Shown in pieces: positions 1-5,248 of a stretch of 9,990 bases of DNA (position 1 is its first letter; each line of letters begins with the position of its first letter). The notes beneath the pieces were generated by a model. That model searched no databases and was not told where the DNA came from. It saw only the letters and a program-made list of their open reading frames with translations. Where the stretch lies: positions 1 to 9,990 of the forward strand of contig CAJTMB010000053.1 of NCBI GenBank assembly GCA_910577105.1, given 5' to 3'. The position numbers and the translations under genes are program-made. The DNA is from an uncultured Lachnospiraceae bacterium (GTDB lineage Bacteria > Bacillota > Clostridia > Lachnospirales > Lachnospiraceae).

Positions 1-50
1 GCCTTTGCTGCAAGCGAAAACTGCCAAAGGCAGTTAGAAGTTCTTCTCAC
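1..50 (-). CDS. ABC-2 type permease, second subunit (N-terminal 16 codons, runs off window)
   Basis: Only the first codons are in the window. On the minus strand a GTG start at 50-48 opens a frame with no stop to the left edge, beginning (M)RRTSNCLWQFSLAAK. The GTG lies one base beyond the TAG stop of the upstream permease, and a GGCGG sequence sits about five bases before it, so translational coupling is plausible. In the known ATPase-permease-permease families (COG4586, COG4587, COG3694) a second permease of about 260 residues normally follows at this place. The identification rests on position and this short start, not on domain content, so it is tentative. Confidence 0.5.
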   Translation of the reverse strand, partial: MRRTSNCLWQFSLAAK

Positions 51-51
51 G

Positions 52-885
52 CTAACCGCCATTTACCGTTATCACTTTCTCTGACACTTTCCAGAACACT
101 CTTGCCAGCGCAAACACCACCAGCACCCATATAAACTGGGTAAGGAGCATATTTGCTATTCTTGCAGCCGGCAAATCATTATGTATAAGCAGTGTAAGCG
201 GTGTATTGTAAATCGCGTGAAAGGGCAGAAACATCACAAGCCGGTACAGTATTTCCGGGAAAAACGCCAGCGGCACCGTGGCGCCGGACAAGAAAGTGAC
301 AAGTATCTGCTTCATAATATTAATACCCCAGATAGACTGGGTATACAGGCATATCGTGCCCACAAAATAGTCCACGGCAAAGTTAATCATCATACCAAAG
401 ATGACAGAAACCAGATAATACAAGAGATTCATCCCTATGGGAATCACCCACCCTGTAATGATTTCCACAATAATAAAGGTAGGGATAAAGGTTACTATAA
501 AATAAAACATATTGCCGCCCAAGATATAGAACAACTGGTATGTACTATAGGACATGGGCTTAATCAACTGGACAATGATACTTCCATCCTGCACCCCGCG
601 TCCCATGTCCCACACCAGATATGCCTCCATAAAAGCAAACTGGGCTGATGCCAGCACCAGATAAATCATGGTGTCCGCAAAGGTCATACCGTTCACAACG
701 GGCGTATCCACTGATGCATAAATTGCTTTCCAGAGATTGTATATTACCACCAGATAAACCATATTTCCAAACAACATTACCAGAACGCTCATACGAAACT
801 GCATATTTTCCATGACTGCCGAACGCATAAGCGCCAGGTAAGCTTTGGGGTTAAATGCCTTAAATTGTTTTAAAGTCTGATTCAT
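52..885 (-). CDS. ABC-2 type transporter permease subunit (COG4587-like)
   Basis: A 277-residue integral membrane protein, expected to form half of the membrane channel of an exporter driven by the ATPase encoded just upstream. I see about six hydrophobic segments, near residues 31-55, 72-90, 117-145, 152-180, 190-215 and 245-265. The N-terminus is basic and amphipathic (FKAFNPKAYLALMRS), as is usual for ABC-2 permeases of the uncharacterised COG4587 group, and a short loop with WDMGRGVQDGS lies near residues 92-102. The ATG overlaps the ATPase stop as ATGA, with AGGAG six to seven bases before it, so the two genes are co-translated. Length fits the family. The transported substrate cannot be told from sequence; members of this triad are annotated only as exporters of unknown or antibiotic-type substrates. 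Confidence 0.85.
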   Translation of the reverse strand: MNQTLKQFKAFNPKAYLALMRSAVMENMQFRMSVLVMLFGNMVYLVVIYNLWKAIYASVDTPVVNGMTFADTMIYLVLASAQFAFMEAYLVWDMGRGVQDGSIIVQLIKPMSYSTYQLFYILGGNMFYFIVTFIPTFIIVEIITGWVIPIGMNLLYYLVSVIFGMMINFAVDYFVGTICLYTQSIWGINIMKQILVTFLSGATVPLAFFPEILYRLVMFLPFHAIYNTPLTLLIHNDLPAARIANMLLTQFIWVLVVFALARVFWKVSEKVITVNGG

Positions 886-1955
886 AATGTCTCCTGCTTT
901 TCGCTGTTTTCATTGTTTTCGTATATTTTCTTAATAACACTCTCAGTGGAAATCTCCTCCAGGCGGACATCATATATCTTCAACTGCTCCTGAAGATAAC
1001 TCAATACCTTCATCAAGGGTATCTGTGACTCATCTATCAGGACACTCACCCACTCCTCATCCGTATCATATGTAAAAAAGACTCCCGTAAATTTTTCCGT
1101 CAGAAGTTCCCGCACTTTCTTAAGATTATCTGCCTGTTCTTTTTCTGTAATTTCTTGATGTCTTTTATTCAGATTCACCTTCAAGGTTCTGTATGCTCCG
1201 AAAAAGCTTCTCAGATTCTCAATATTATTGTCGTAAAGCATAGTGCCTTTATCGATAATGATGATTCTTTTGCAAAGTGCATCTACATCTCCCATATCAT
1301 GTGTGGTGAGAATCACCGTGGTATTTTTTTCCTGATTCAGGGAACTAATCAGGTTTCGTATTTTTGCTTTCATGGACACATCCAGACCAATTGTTGGCTC
1401 GTCCAGAAACACCACCGCCGGGTTATGTAAAAACGCTGCCAGAATATCACTCAATGTCCTCTGCCCCAGGGACATCTGCCTTACCGGCTTGGAATACAAG
1501 GCCCCCATATCTATCATGGAACCATACAGTTCCAGCATATCTTTATAATCCTTATCGCTGATACGGTAGATATCCTTGAGTATCTTGAAAGACTCCACCA
1601 GTGGCAGCGCCCACCAGAGCTGGGAACGCTGGCCGAACACTACTCCTATATTCTGTGCATTTGCCTCGCGGTTTTTATAAGGCACTTTCCCATTCACATA
1701 TATTTCTCCACCGGTAGGCTCCAGAACTCCGGTCATCATTTTAATGGTTGTGGATTTACCTGCTCCGTTAGGTCCCAGATAACCTACTATCTCACCCGGG
1801 GCAATCTCCAGTGAAACCCGGTTAACCGCCGTTATCGTCCTGTAATCTCTGGAAAACATATCCCGAAAGCTTCCTTTTAATCCCTCATGGCGGTTGAGAA
1901 TTTTAAATTCTTTCCTAATATCTTTTAACTGAATAATACTTTCACTGCCATTCAT
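882..1955 (-). CDS. ABC transporter ATP-binding protein (COG4586-like, exporter type)
   Basis: This 357-residue cytoplasmic ATPase powers the exporter formed with the permeases encoded downstream. The nucleotide-binding motifs are complete: Walker A GPNGAGKST at residues 61-69, a Q-loop in FGQRSQLWW (Q109), signature MSLGQ at 161-165, Walker B VVFLDE at 181-186 and the switch histidine in TTHD (H219). The FGQRSQLWW segment and the C-terminal extension of about 110 residues after the core are typical of the COG4586 group rather than of NatA or drug-resistance ATPases. I chose the ATG at 1955 because GGGGAG stands seven bases before it; two ATGs six and five codons earlier (1973, 1970) would place that site inside the gene. 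No good promoter is seen in the roughly 50 bases between this start and the terminator at 2004-2042, so expression probably depends on read-through from the promoter near 2246. Confidence 0.92.
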   Translation of the reverse strand: MNGSESIIQLKDIRKEFKILNRHEGLKGSFRDMFSRDYRTITAVNRVSLEIAPGEIVGYLGPNGAGKSTTIKMMTGVLEPTGGEIYVNGKVPYKNREANAQNIGVVFGQRSQLWWALPLVESFKILKDIYRISDKDYKDMLELYGSMIDMGALYSKPVRQMSLGQRTLSDILAAFLHNPAVVFLDEPTIGLDVSMKAKIRNLISSLNQEKNTTVILTTHDMGDVDALCKRIIIIDKGTMLYDNNIENLRSFFGAYRTLKVNLNKRHQEITEKEQADNLKKVRELLTEKFTGVFFTYDTDEEWVSVLIDESQIPLMKVLSYLQEQLKIYDVRLEEISTESVIKKIYENNENSEKQETL

Positions 1956-1962
1956 TTTTATT

Positions 1963-1968
1963 CTCCCC
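1963..1968 (-). promoter_or_regulatory. Ribosome binding site that decides the ABC ATPase start
   Basis: The minus strand reads GGGGAG seven bases before the ATG at 1955. It favours that start over the ATG pair at 1968-1973, which has no comparable site in front of it. Confidence 0.7.
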
Positions 1969-2003
1969 ATCATATTCTCAAATTGTGTATCGTATGAACT
2001 AAT

Positions 2004-2042
2004 AAAAAAGCGCCGTCATCACCAAAGTGAACTAACAGCGCT
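2004..2042 (-). terminator. Intrinsic terminator or attenuator between the 42-codon ORF and the ABC operon
   Basis: On the minus strand the arms AGCGCTGTTA (2042-2033) and TGACGGCGCT (2018-2009) pair over ten positions, two of them G-U. After a two-base bulge an inner stem TCAC-TTTG-GTGA closes the loop. A run of six T follows (2009-2004, counting the last stem base). This is a textbook rho-independent terminator. Its first stem bases lie within the TAG stop codon of the 42-codon ORF, so a ribosome at that stop would cover the 5' arm. It stands in front of the ABC operon, about 50 bases before the ATPase start. Confidence 0.88.
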
Positions 2043-2169
2043 AATGCAGGCAAACATGATATTTCTGCTCAATGCAGGACCACATACGAAATTCCCTAAT
2101 GCACCATTTTACACCCTGTAAGATTATATATAATATATGATTGATATCATGCTTGACTGAAATTCTCAT
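2041..2169 (-). CDS. Small 42-residue ORF, possible leader peptide of the ABC operon
   Basis: An ATG at 2169-2167 preceded by AAAGGAG at six-base spacing opens a 42-codon frame ending in TAG at 2043-2041. The peptide starts MRISVKHDINHILYIILQG and carries three cysteines, two tryptophans and four histidines; I recognise no family. It has its own promoter about 50 bases upstream, and its stop codon is fused to a terminator stem. Two readings are possible. It may be a leader peptide whose translation controls read-through into the exporter genes, as known for the bmrB leader of the Bacillus subtilis bmrCD exporter. Or it may be a free-standing small gene or small RNA of about 210 bases. The unusual composition and the stop-terminator overlap favour a leader role, which is inference. 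The same frame extends upstream to an ATG at 2313, but that start lies above the promoter and has no ribosome site. Confidence 0.6.
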   Translation of the reverse strand: MRISVKHDINHILYIILQGVKWCIREFRMWSCIEQKYHVCLH

Positions 2170-2175
2170 AGGTTT

Positions 2176-2182
2176 CTCCTTT
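2176..2182 (-). promoter_or_regulatory. Strong ribosome binding site of the 42-codon ORF
   Basis: AAAGGAG on the minus strand, six bases before the ATG at 2169. It is close to the anti-Shine-Dalgarno consensus at best spacing, the main reason to believe the short frame is translated. Confidence 0.75.
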
Positions 2183-2217
2183 CCATAACTGATAAATTTT
2201 AAAGTTGTTAAGCAAAA

Positions 2218-2246
2218 ATATAAACCTAAATATATATGTTTGTCAA
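2218..2246 (-). promoter_or_regulatory. Near-consensus sigma-A promoter
   Basis: The minus strand has TTGACA (2246-2241), a 17-base spacer and TTATAT (2223-2218). Transcription should start near 2211, giving a leader of about 42 bases before the 42-codon ORF. The -35 box is a perfect match. This is the only good minus-strand promoter I see between the lipoprotein gene and the ABC operon, so it is the likely promoter for both the small ORF and, after read-through, the exporter genes. It begins 12 bases after the stop of the 41-codon ORF. Confidence 0.8.
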
Positions 2247-2257
2247 CTATATTCACA

Positions 2258-2383
2258 TTAATTAAATTCTTCCTCTGCAGTTTGGGAGTATATGATGTTT
2301 TTGTCCACCACATACTCCCGGACGGTCTTTCCCGTTGACACCTTTTTTGTTTCTGTTTTAAAGTAATTCAAAAGCGTCAACAT
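2258..2383 (-). CDS. Small 41-residue hypothetical protein
   Basis: A 41-codon frame starts with ATG at 2383, nine bases after the lipoprotein stop, and ends with TAA at 2258-2260. An AGGA overlapping the lipoprotein stop codon stands seven bases before the ATG, a weak ribosome site. The product begins MLTLLNYFKTETKKV and ends AEEEFN, with balanced charged and hydrophobic residues and no runs, so its composition looks more like real protein than the neighbouring frames. I do not recognise it. It would be translated from the HAD-lipoprotein transcript. It may be a genuine small protein or the tail of an older, longer gene; there is no signal peptide or membrane segment. Confidence 0.45.
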   Translation of the reverse strand: MLTLLNYFKTETKKVSTGKTVREYVVDKNIIYSQTAEEEFN

Positions 2384-2392
2384 CTGCAAATC

Positions 2393-3292
2393 CTACTGAA
2401 TCCACTCGTTCTCAAATTCCAAAGAAGCAAGCTGTACCCCGGATTCCGTATAAAAATCAAAGCGGATGGCGTCAGGTTTCAAACCGTGCTGTTTATAAAT
2501 AATTTCATATAATGCCCCAATCATAGATTCCCGCATTTCTTCCTCAAGTGCTTCAAAGGATTGTTTTATCTCCTCCTGCGGAACCTTGTCCAATCCAAGT
2601 TCATCCGAAAAATAATTTTCAATAACCAAAACGTTTCCATCCGATGATACCTTTGCCGTAACGCCTATTGCCTCAAACTGGGTAAACATATCCTCAAAAT
2701 CACTATCGGCATCCCCGGAATCTATCCAATCCTGAAGATTATCATAGGGCGTTCCCAGTACAAACCTGCCTTCCGATGATACTGTATTTTCCGAAGGTTC
2801 GGTATGGTTCGAATATGCAGAATTCTCCGCAATGTCCCGCGAATAAATACGGTTGCCTTCTGCATCCCAGAAAACGACACGCAGAGTTGTCAGGGGGCTG
2901 TCTTGCGTCTCCCTAAATGCTGCAAACGCCGGCTGCACATTTTCTTCTATATCGTCAAAATAATACCCAAAAGTATTGCTAATATCATTCGGAGAAGCCG
3001 TTGAAAAATCATATGCGCTGCTAATCGTATAATTAAAGACAATTGTATCTGGCTCTTCAATGGAAAGGGATAATGTCATATCAGGAAAACCACACTCCTT
3101 TTCCACTTCCAGACGCCTTTCACTGTTATACCAGTCAGCCAACGGGGAGTTTTCTTCGGAAACAACTGTTTCCCCCAAACCCCCTTCTTCTTTGTGCACG
3201 GTTTCATCCCCTGCAACGGGCCTGCTCCCGCATGCGGAAACGCAAAACAACATAACAACTGCCGCAATCCATAGTAATTCCCTTTTCTTCAT
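2393..3292 (-). CDS. Secreted lipoprotein with two copies of one domain (paralogue 1)
   Basis: A 299-residue predicted lipoprotein. Residues 1-20 form a signal peptide (MKKR, then a hydrophobic stretch), and the lipobox VSAC places the lipidated cysteine at 21, so the protein should be anchored outside the membrane. After a Glu-rich linker come two copies of a domain of roughly 105 residues: 51-154, opening LADWYNS, and 186-295, opening LQDWIDS. Each copy continues with a beta-rich part (IEEPDTIVFNY; SSDGNVLVIENY), an acidic helical part and a closing strand around LTTLRVVFWDAEGNRIYS or PDAIRFDFYTESGVQLAS. It resembles uncharacterised Firmicutes lipoproteins that I recall under DUF4854, unverified. 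GGGG stands six bases before the ATG. The start lies 33 bases behind the HAD gene stop, so the two are probably co-transcribed. Function unknown; a paralogue lies at 8589-9482. Confidence 0.85.
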   Translation of the reverse strand: MKKRELLWIAAVVMLFCVSACGSRPVAGDETVHKEEGGLGETVVSEENSPLADWYNSERRLEVEKECGFPDMTLSLSIEEPDTIVFNYTISSAYDFSTASPNDISNTFGYYFDDIEENVQPAFAAFRETQDSPLTTLRVVFWDAEGNRIYSRDIAENSAYSNHTEPSENTVSSEGRFVLGTPYDNLQDWIDSGDADSDFEDMFTQFEAIGVTAKVSSDGNVLVIENYFSDELGLDKVPQEEIKQSFEALEEEMRESMIGALYEIIYKQHGLKPDAIRFDFYTESGVQLASLEFENEWIQ

Positions 3293-3325
3293 AAAATTCC
3301 CCTTTCGTTTATAAAAATTATCCCT

Positions 3326-3982
3326 TTATCCTAAAACCCCTTGCAGCTCCTTCAATGACGCCACACAGGCATAAAGTTTTCCCTTCAGTTCATCGTCCGG
3401 CGCAGTCTGGTCCGGCACCATCACTACACGCAACCCTGCCGCATACGCGGACAGCACCCCGTTAGGGGAATCCTCAACCGCCAGACATTCTTCCGGCGCT
3501 GCTCCCAGTCTGTCACAGGCATACAAGTACACATCCGGTGCCGGCTTTCCCCTTTTTACTTCTGCCGCGCTCACAACCTCATTAAAATAACGGTTGATAT
3601 TCACTTCTTTCAGCTGTTCCCATGCCCTGTCGGGCGGGGTTGCAGTGGCAAGAGCCACCCTGTATCCGTTTTGCCTGAGCCAATCCAATGCCTCCAAAGC
3701 CCCCTGCTTTAACTCGGTTCCTTCCTTTTCCAGATGCTCCTTCATGATTTTTCTCCGGCATTCCCGGACAGCAGAATAATCAAATTCTTTTCCAAACCAA
3801 TCCCGGAGAAGCTTTGGGGCAAAAGGGCGTCCCAGGCTCCTTAACTGCAACGCCTGTTCTTCACTCATCTCATATCCGAAAAAAGCGGCTGCCTGCCGCC
3901 AGAATACTTTAAAATACTTTTCCGTATCTATCAAGGTTCCGTCCAAATCAAAAATTACAGTTGTTATGTTTCTCTTTTCCAA
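3326..3982 (-). CDS. HAD-family phosphatase / beta-phosphoglucomutase-like hydrolase
   Basis: A 218-residue soluble HAD superfamily hydrolase with a helical C1-type cap. Motif I is FDLDGT with the nucleophile D12 and acid/base D14. Motif II is the threonine in ALATAT (T113), motif III the lysine in RGKPAPD (K146), and motif IV VEDS with E170 and D171. The cap spans about residues 20-90. Such proteins dephosphorylate or isomerise small phosphorylated sugars or nucleotides; the substrate cannot be predicted. I chose a TTG start at 3982, because GAGG lies seven bases before it and the protein then begins six residues before the first strand, as usual. In-frame ATGs 27 codons upstream (4063, 4060) would add an unrelated basic, cysteine-rich stretch. 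The gene is divergent from the oxidoreductase operon and is probably followed on the same transcript by the lipoprotein. Confidence 0.88.
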   Translation of the reverse strand: MEKRNITTVIFDLDGTLIDTEKYFKVFWRQAAAFFGYEMSEEQALQLRSLGRPFAPKLLRDWFGKEFDYSAVRECRRKIMKEHLEKEGTELKQGALEALDWLRQNGYRVALATATPPDRAWEQLKEVNINRYFNEVVSAAEVKRGKPAPDVYLYACDRLGAAPEECLAVEDSPNGVLSAYAAGLRVVMVPDQTAPDDELKGKLYACVASLKELQGVLG

Positions 3983-3989
3983 ACTTTTT

Positions 3990-3993
3990 CCTC
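3990..3993 (-). promoter_or_regulatory. Ribosome binding site deciding the TTG start of the HAD gene
   Basis: GAGG on the minus strand, seven bases before TTG at 3982. No ATG lies at usable distance, which supports the non-ATG start. Confidence 0.55.
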
Positions 3994-4071
3994 GTTTCTG
4001 CCTTTTTTGCGCACAGCCATGGCAGGGCCTCCGCATTTGCAGAAAGCACCACACAGACATCAATCTTTTTT

Positions 4072-4080
4072 ATCATATCA
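4072..4080 (-). promoter_or_regulatory. Candidate extended -10 promoter of the HAD gene
   Basis: The minus strand reads TGATATGAT: a TATGAT -10 box preceded by the TGN extension. No good -35 box is found at 16-18 bases. The start point would be near 4065, leaving a leader of about 80 bases. The -35 region would fall inside the dyad at 4081-4109. Confidence 0.4.
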
Positions 4081-4109
4081 CATAAAAAACATGTCGTACA
4101 TATTTTATG
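4081..4109. promoter_or_regulatory. Imperfect inverted repeat between divergent genes (possible operator)
   Basis: The arms CATAAAA (4081-4087) and TTTTATG (4103-4109) are exact complements. A further ATGT...ACAT pair (4091-4094, 4098-4101) flanks the centre, with a small asymmetry between the outer and inner parts. The dyad sits in the 177-base gap between the divergent HAD and oxidoreductase genes and covers the expected -35 regions of both candidate promoters. A regulator binding here could act on both. That role is inference. Confidence 0.35.
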
Positions 4110-4116
4110 CAAAATC

Positions 4117-4125
4117 TGCCATACT
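4117..4125 (+). promoter_or_regulatory. Weak candidate extended -10 of the oxidoreductase operon
   Basis: TGC followed by CATACT, four of six matches to TATAAT, with a poor -35 (TACATA) 17 bases upstream. The start point would be near 4132, about 28 bases before the ATG at 4160. It is the best candidate I find, but weak; an activator would be needed if it is real. Confidence 0.25.
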
Positions 4126-4145
4126 AACTTTTGACAAGCACATGA

Positions 4146-4153
4146 AAAGGAGG
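4146..4153 (+). promoter_or_regulatory. Ribosome binding site deciding the start of the gamma-delta gene
   Basis: AAAGGAGG ends six bases before the ATG at 4160. It excludes the in-frame ATG at 4007 and others further upstream, which would add 51 residues of non-conserved sequence overlapping the HAD gene promoter region. Confidence 0.85.
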
Positions 4154-4159
4154 ATTTCC

Positions 4160-5248
4160 ATGCAGAACATCCTGCCAATTATTAATAATAATGGCTGTTA
4201 TGAAATTCGTCTGGAGAGCATTGGCGGTCTGGGCGCAAACCTCTGCGGAAAAATGCTGGGAGAATTGGGCGCCTTATATCTTTCCTTAAATGCCTCCAGT
4301 TTTTCCAGTTACGGCTCAGAAAAAAGAGGTTCACCGGTCAAAGCATATATCCGATGGTGTGAGGAAAACCGGCCAATCCGCATTAACAGTCCTGTGGTAA
4401 CTCCCCATATACTATGCATTTTCCATGAAGGACTCCTTGGTAAGCATCCGGTTCTGGAAGGCGCGGATGAAAATACAAAAATCATATTAAACACCACACT
4501 CTCCCCCGAAGAGGCAATGGAAAAGTGGCCCTTTAGCGCCGGGGAACTGCACTGTATAGATGCCCTGCAGATTGCCATGAAATGCCATTCCCGTATCAAC
4601 ATGGTACTGCTTGGCGCCATTGCAAAGGTTTCCGGTTTTATCCCCCTCTCTTCCATAGAAACACTGTGCAAGGACACCGTTGGACAAAAATATCCCGCAT
4701 TGATTCAATCAAATCTGGATGGCGTGAAACAGGGATATGAGAGCGTTTCTAAAGGATTGTTGATAAAAAAACAGTTGTTACAAAAAGATACAGACTCAAA
4801 GGAGACCTATTTCTGGGGCTTTGACAATGCGCCTAAGGGAGGCGTAAACCCCCGTTTCGGAAGCAGCGTTTCCAACGACCTTTCTCCCTCAAGGGAAGGA
4901 TATATTCCTTTGTTCTTACAGGAAAAATGTATTAACTGCGGGTTATGCAGTACCACCTGCCCTGACATGGTTTTTCAATTCCATCCCGGCATGTATAAAG
5001 GAAAACCCGGTATGGTAAACGGCGGCCTTGACTACTATCACTGCAAAGGCTGCCTGCGCTGTGTGGAAGTCTGCCCCACCGGCGCCCTTGTAAAAGCGCT
5101 TGAAAAGGATTATCCGGATAAGCCCTGGTTTGTGCCAAATCAGGAGCTTTTGCCGGATGCAATTTCATATGAAAAATCAGCCCCTAATTCCTGGGTGACA
5201 AGTGATTCTTATTTTGATGAAAAGCGCGTGGACGGAGGTGTCGTGTAA
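4160..5248 (+). CDS. 2-oxoacid:ferredoxin oxidoreductase, fused gamma and delta (2x[4Fe-4S]) subunit
   Basis: This 362-residue protein joins two parts of a pyruvate-type ferredoxin oxidoreductase. Residues about 14-200 are the gamma domain, recognised by the ESIGGLGANLCGKMLGE stretch and by SSYGSEKRGSPVKAYIR, which normally contacts coenzyme A and the other subunits. Residues about 248-310 form a bacterial-type ferredoxin domain with two complete CxxCxxCxxxCP motifs, at C257/C260/C263/C267 and C295/C298/C301/C305. They carry electrons from the thiamine site to external ferredoxin. The C-terminal 50 residues have no motif I know. The stop and the next ATG overlap as TAATG, so the partner is translationally coupled. 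In most organisms gamma and delta are separate genes or part of one long PFOR chain; this two-gene split is less usual. The complex should act in the cytoplasm and be oxygen-sensitive. Confidence 0.88.
   Translation: MQNILPIINNNGCYEIRLESIGGLGANLCGKMLGELGALYLSLNASSFSSYGSEKRGSPVKAYIRWCEENRPIRINSPVVTPHILCIFHEGLLGKHPVLEGADENTKIILNTTLSPEEAMEKWPFSAGELHCIDALQIAMKCHSRINMVLLGAIAKVSGFIPLSSIETLCKDTVGQKYPALIQSNLDGVKQGYESVSKGLLIKKQLLQKDTDSKETYFWGFDNAPKGGVNPRFGSSVSNDLSPSREGYIPLFLQEKCINCGLCSTTCPDMVFQFHPGMYKGKPGMVNGGLDYYHCKGCLRCVEVCPTGALVKALEKDYPDKPWFVPNQELLPDAISYEKSAPNSWVTSDSYFDEKRVDGGVV

Noticed and set aside
181..648. 155-codon plus-strand frame opposite the ABC permease
   Set aside because: It lies wholly inside the permease gene, has no ribosome site, and its His- and Lys-rich translation has no protein-like pattern.
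2170..2313. N-terminal extension of the 42-codon ORF to the ATG at 2313
   Set aside because: It would start upstream of the promoter that serves the ORF, has no ribosome site, and overlaps the more protein-like 41-codon frame.
2284..2319. Inverted repeat as an intrinsic terminator
   Set aside because: No run of T follows the stem on either strand.
4131..4136. TTGACA as the -35 box of the oxidoreductase operon
   Set aside because: At 17 bases downstream lies ATTTCC, at the ribosome site just before the ATG; no -10 box is possible there.
4007..4159. Longer N-terminus for the gamma-delta protein
   Set aside because: The ribosome site at 4146-4153 fixes the start at 4160, and the extra residues are not like any gamma subunit.
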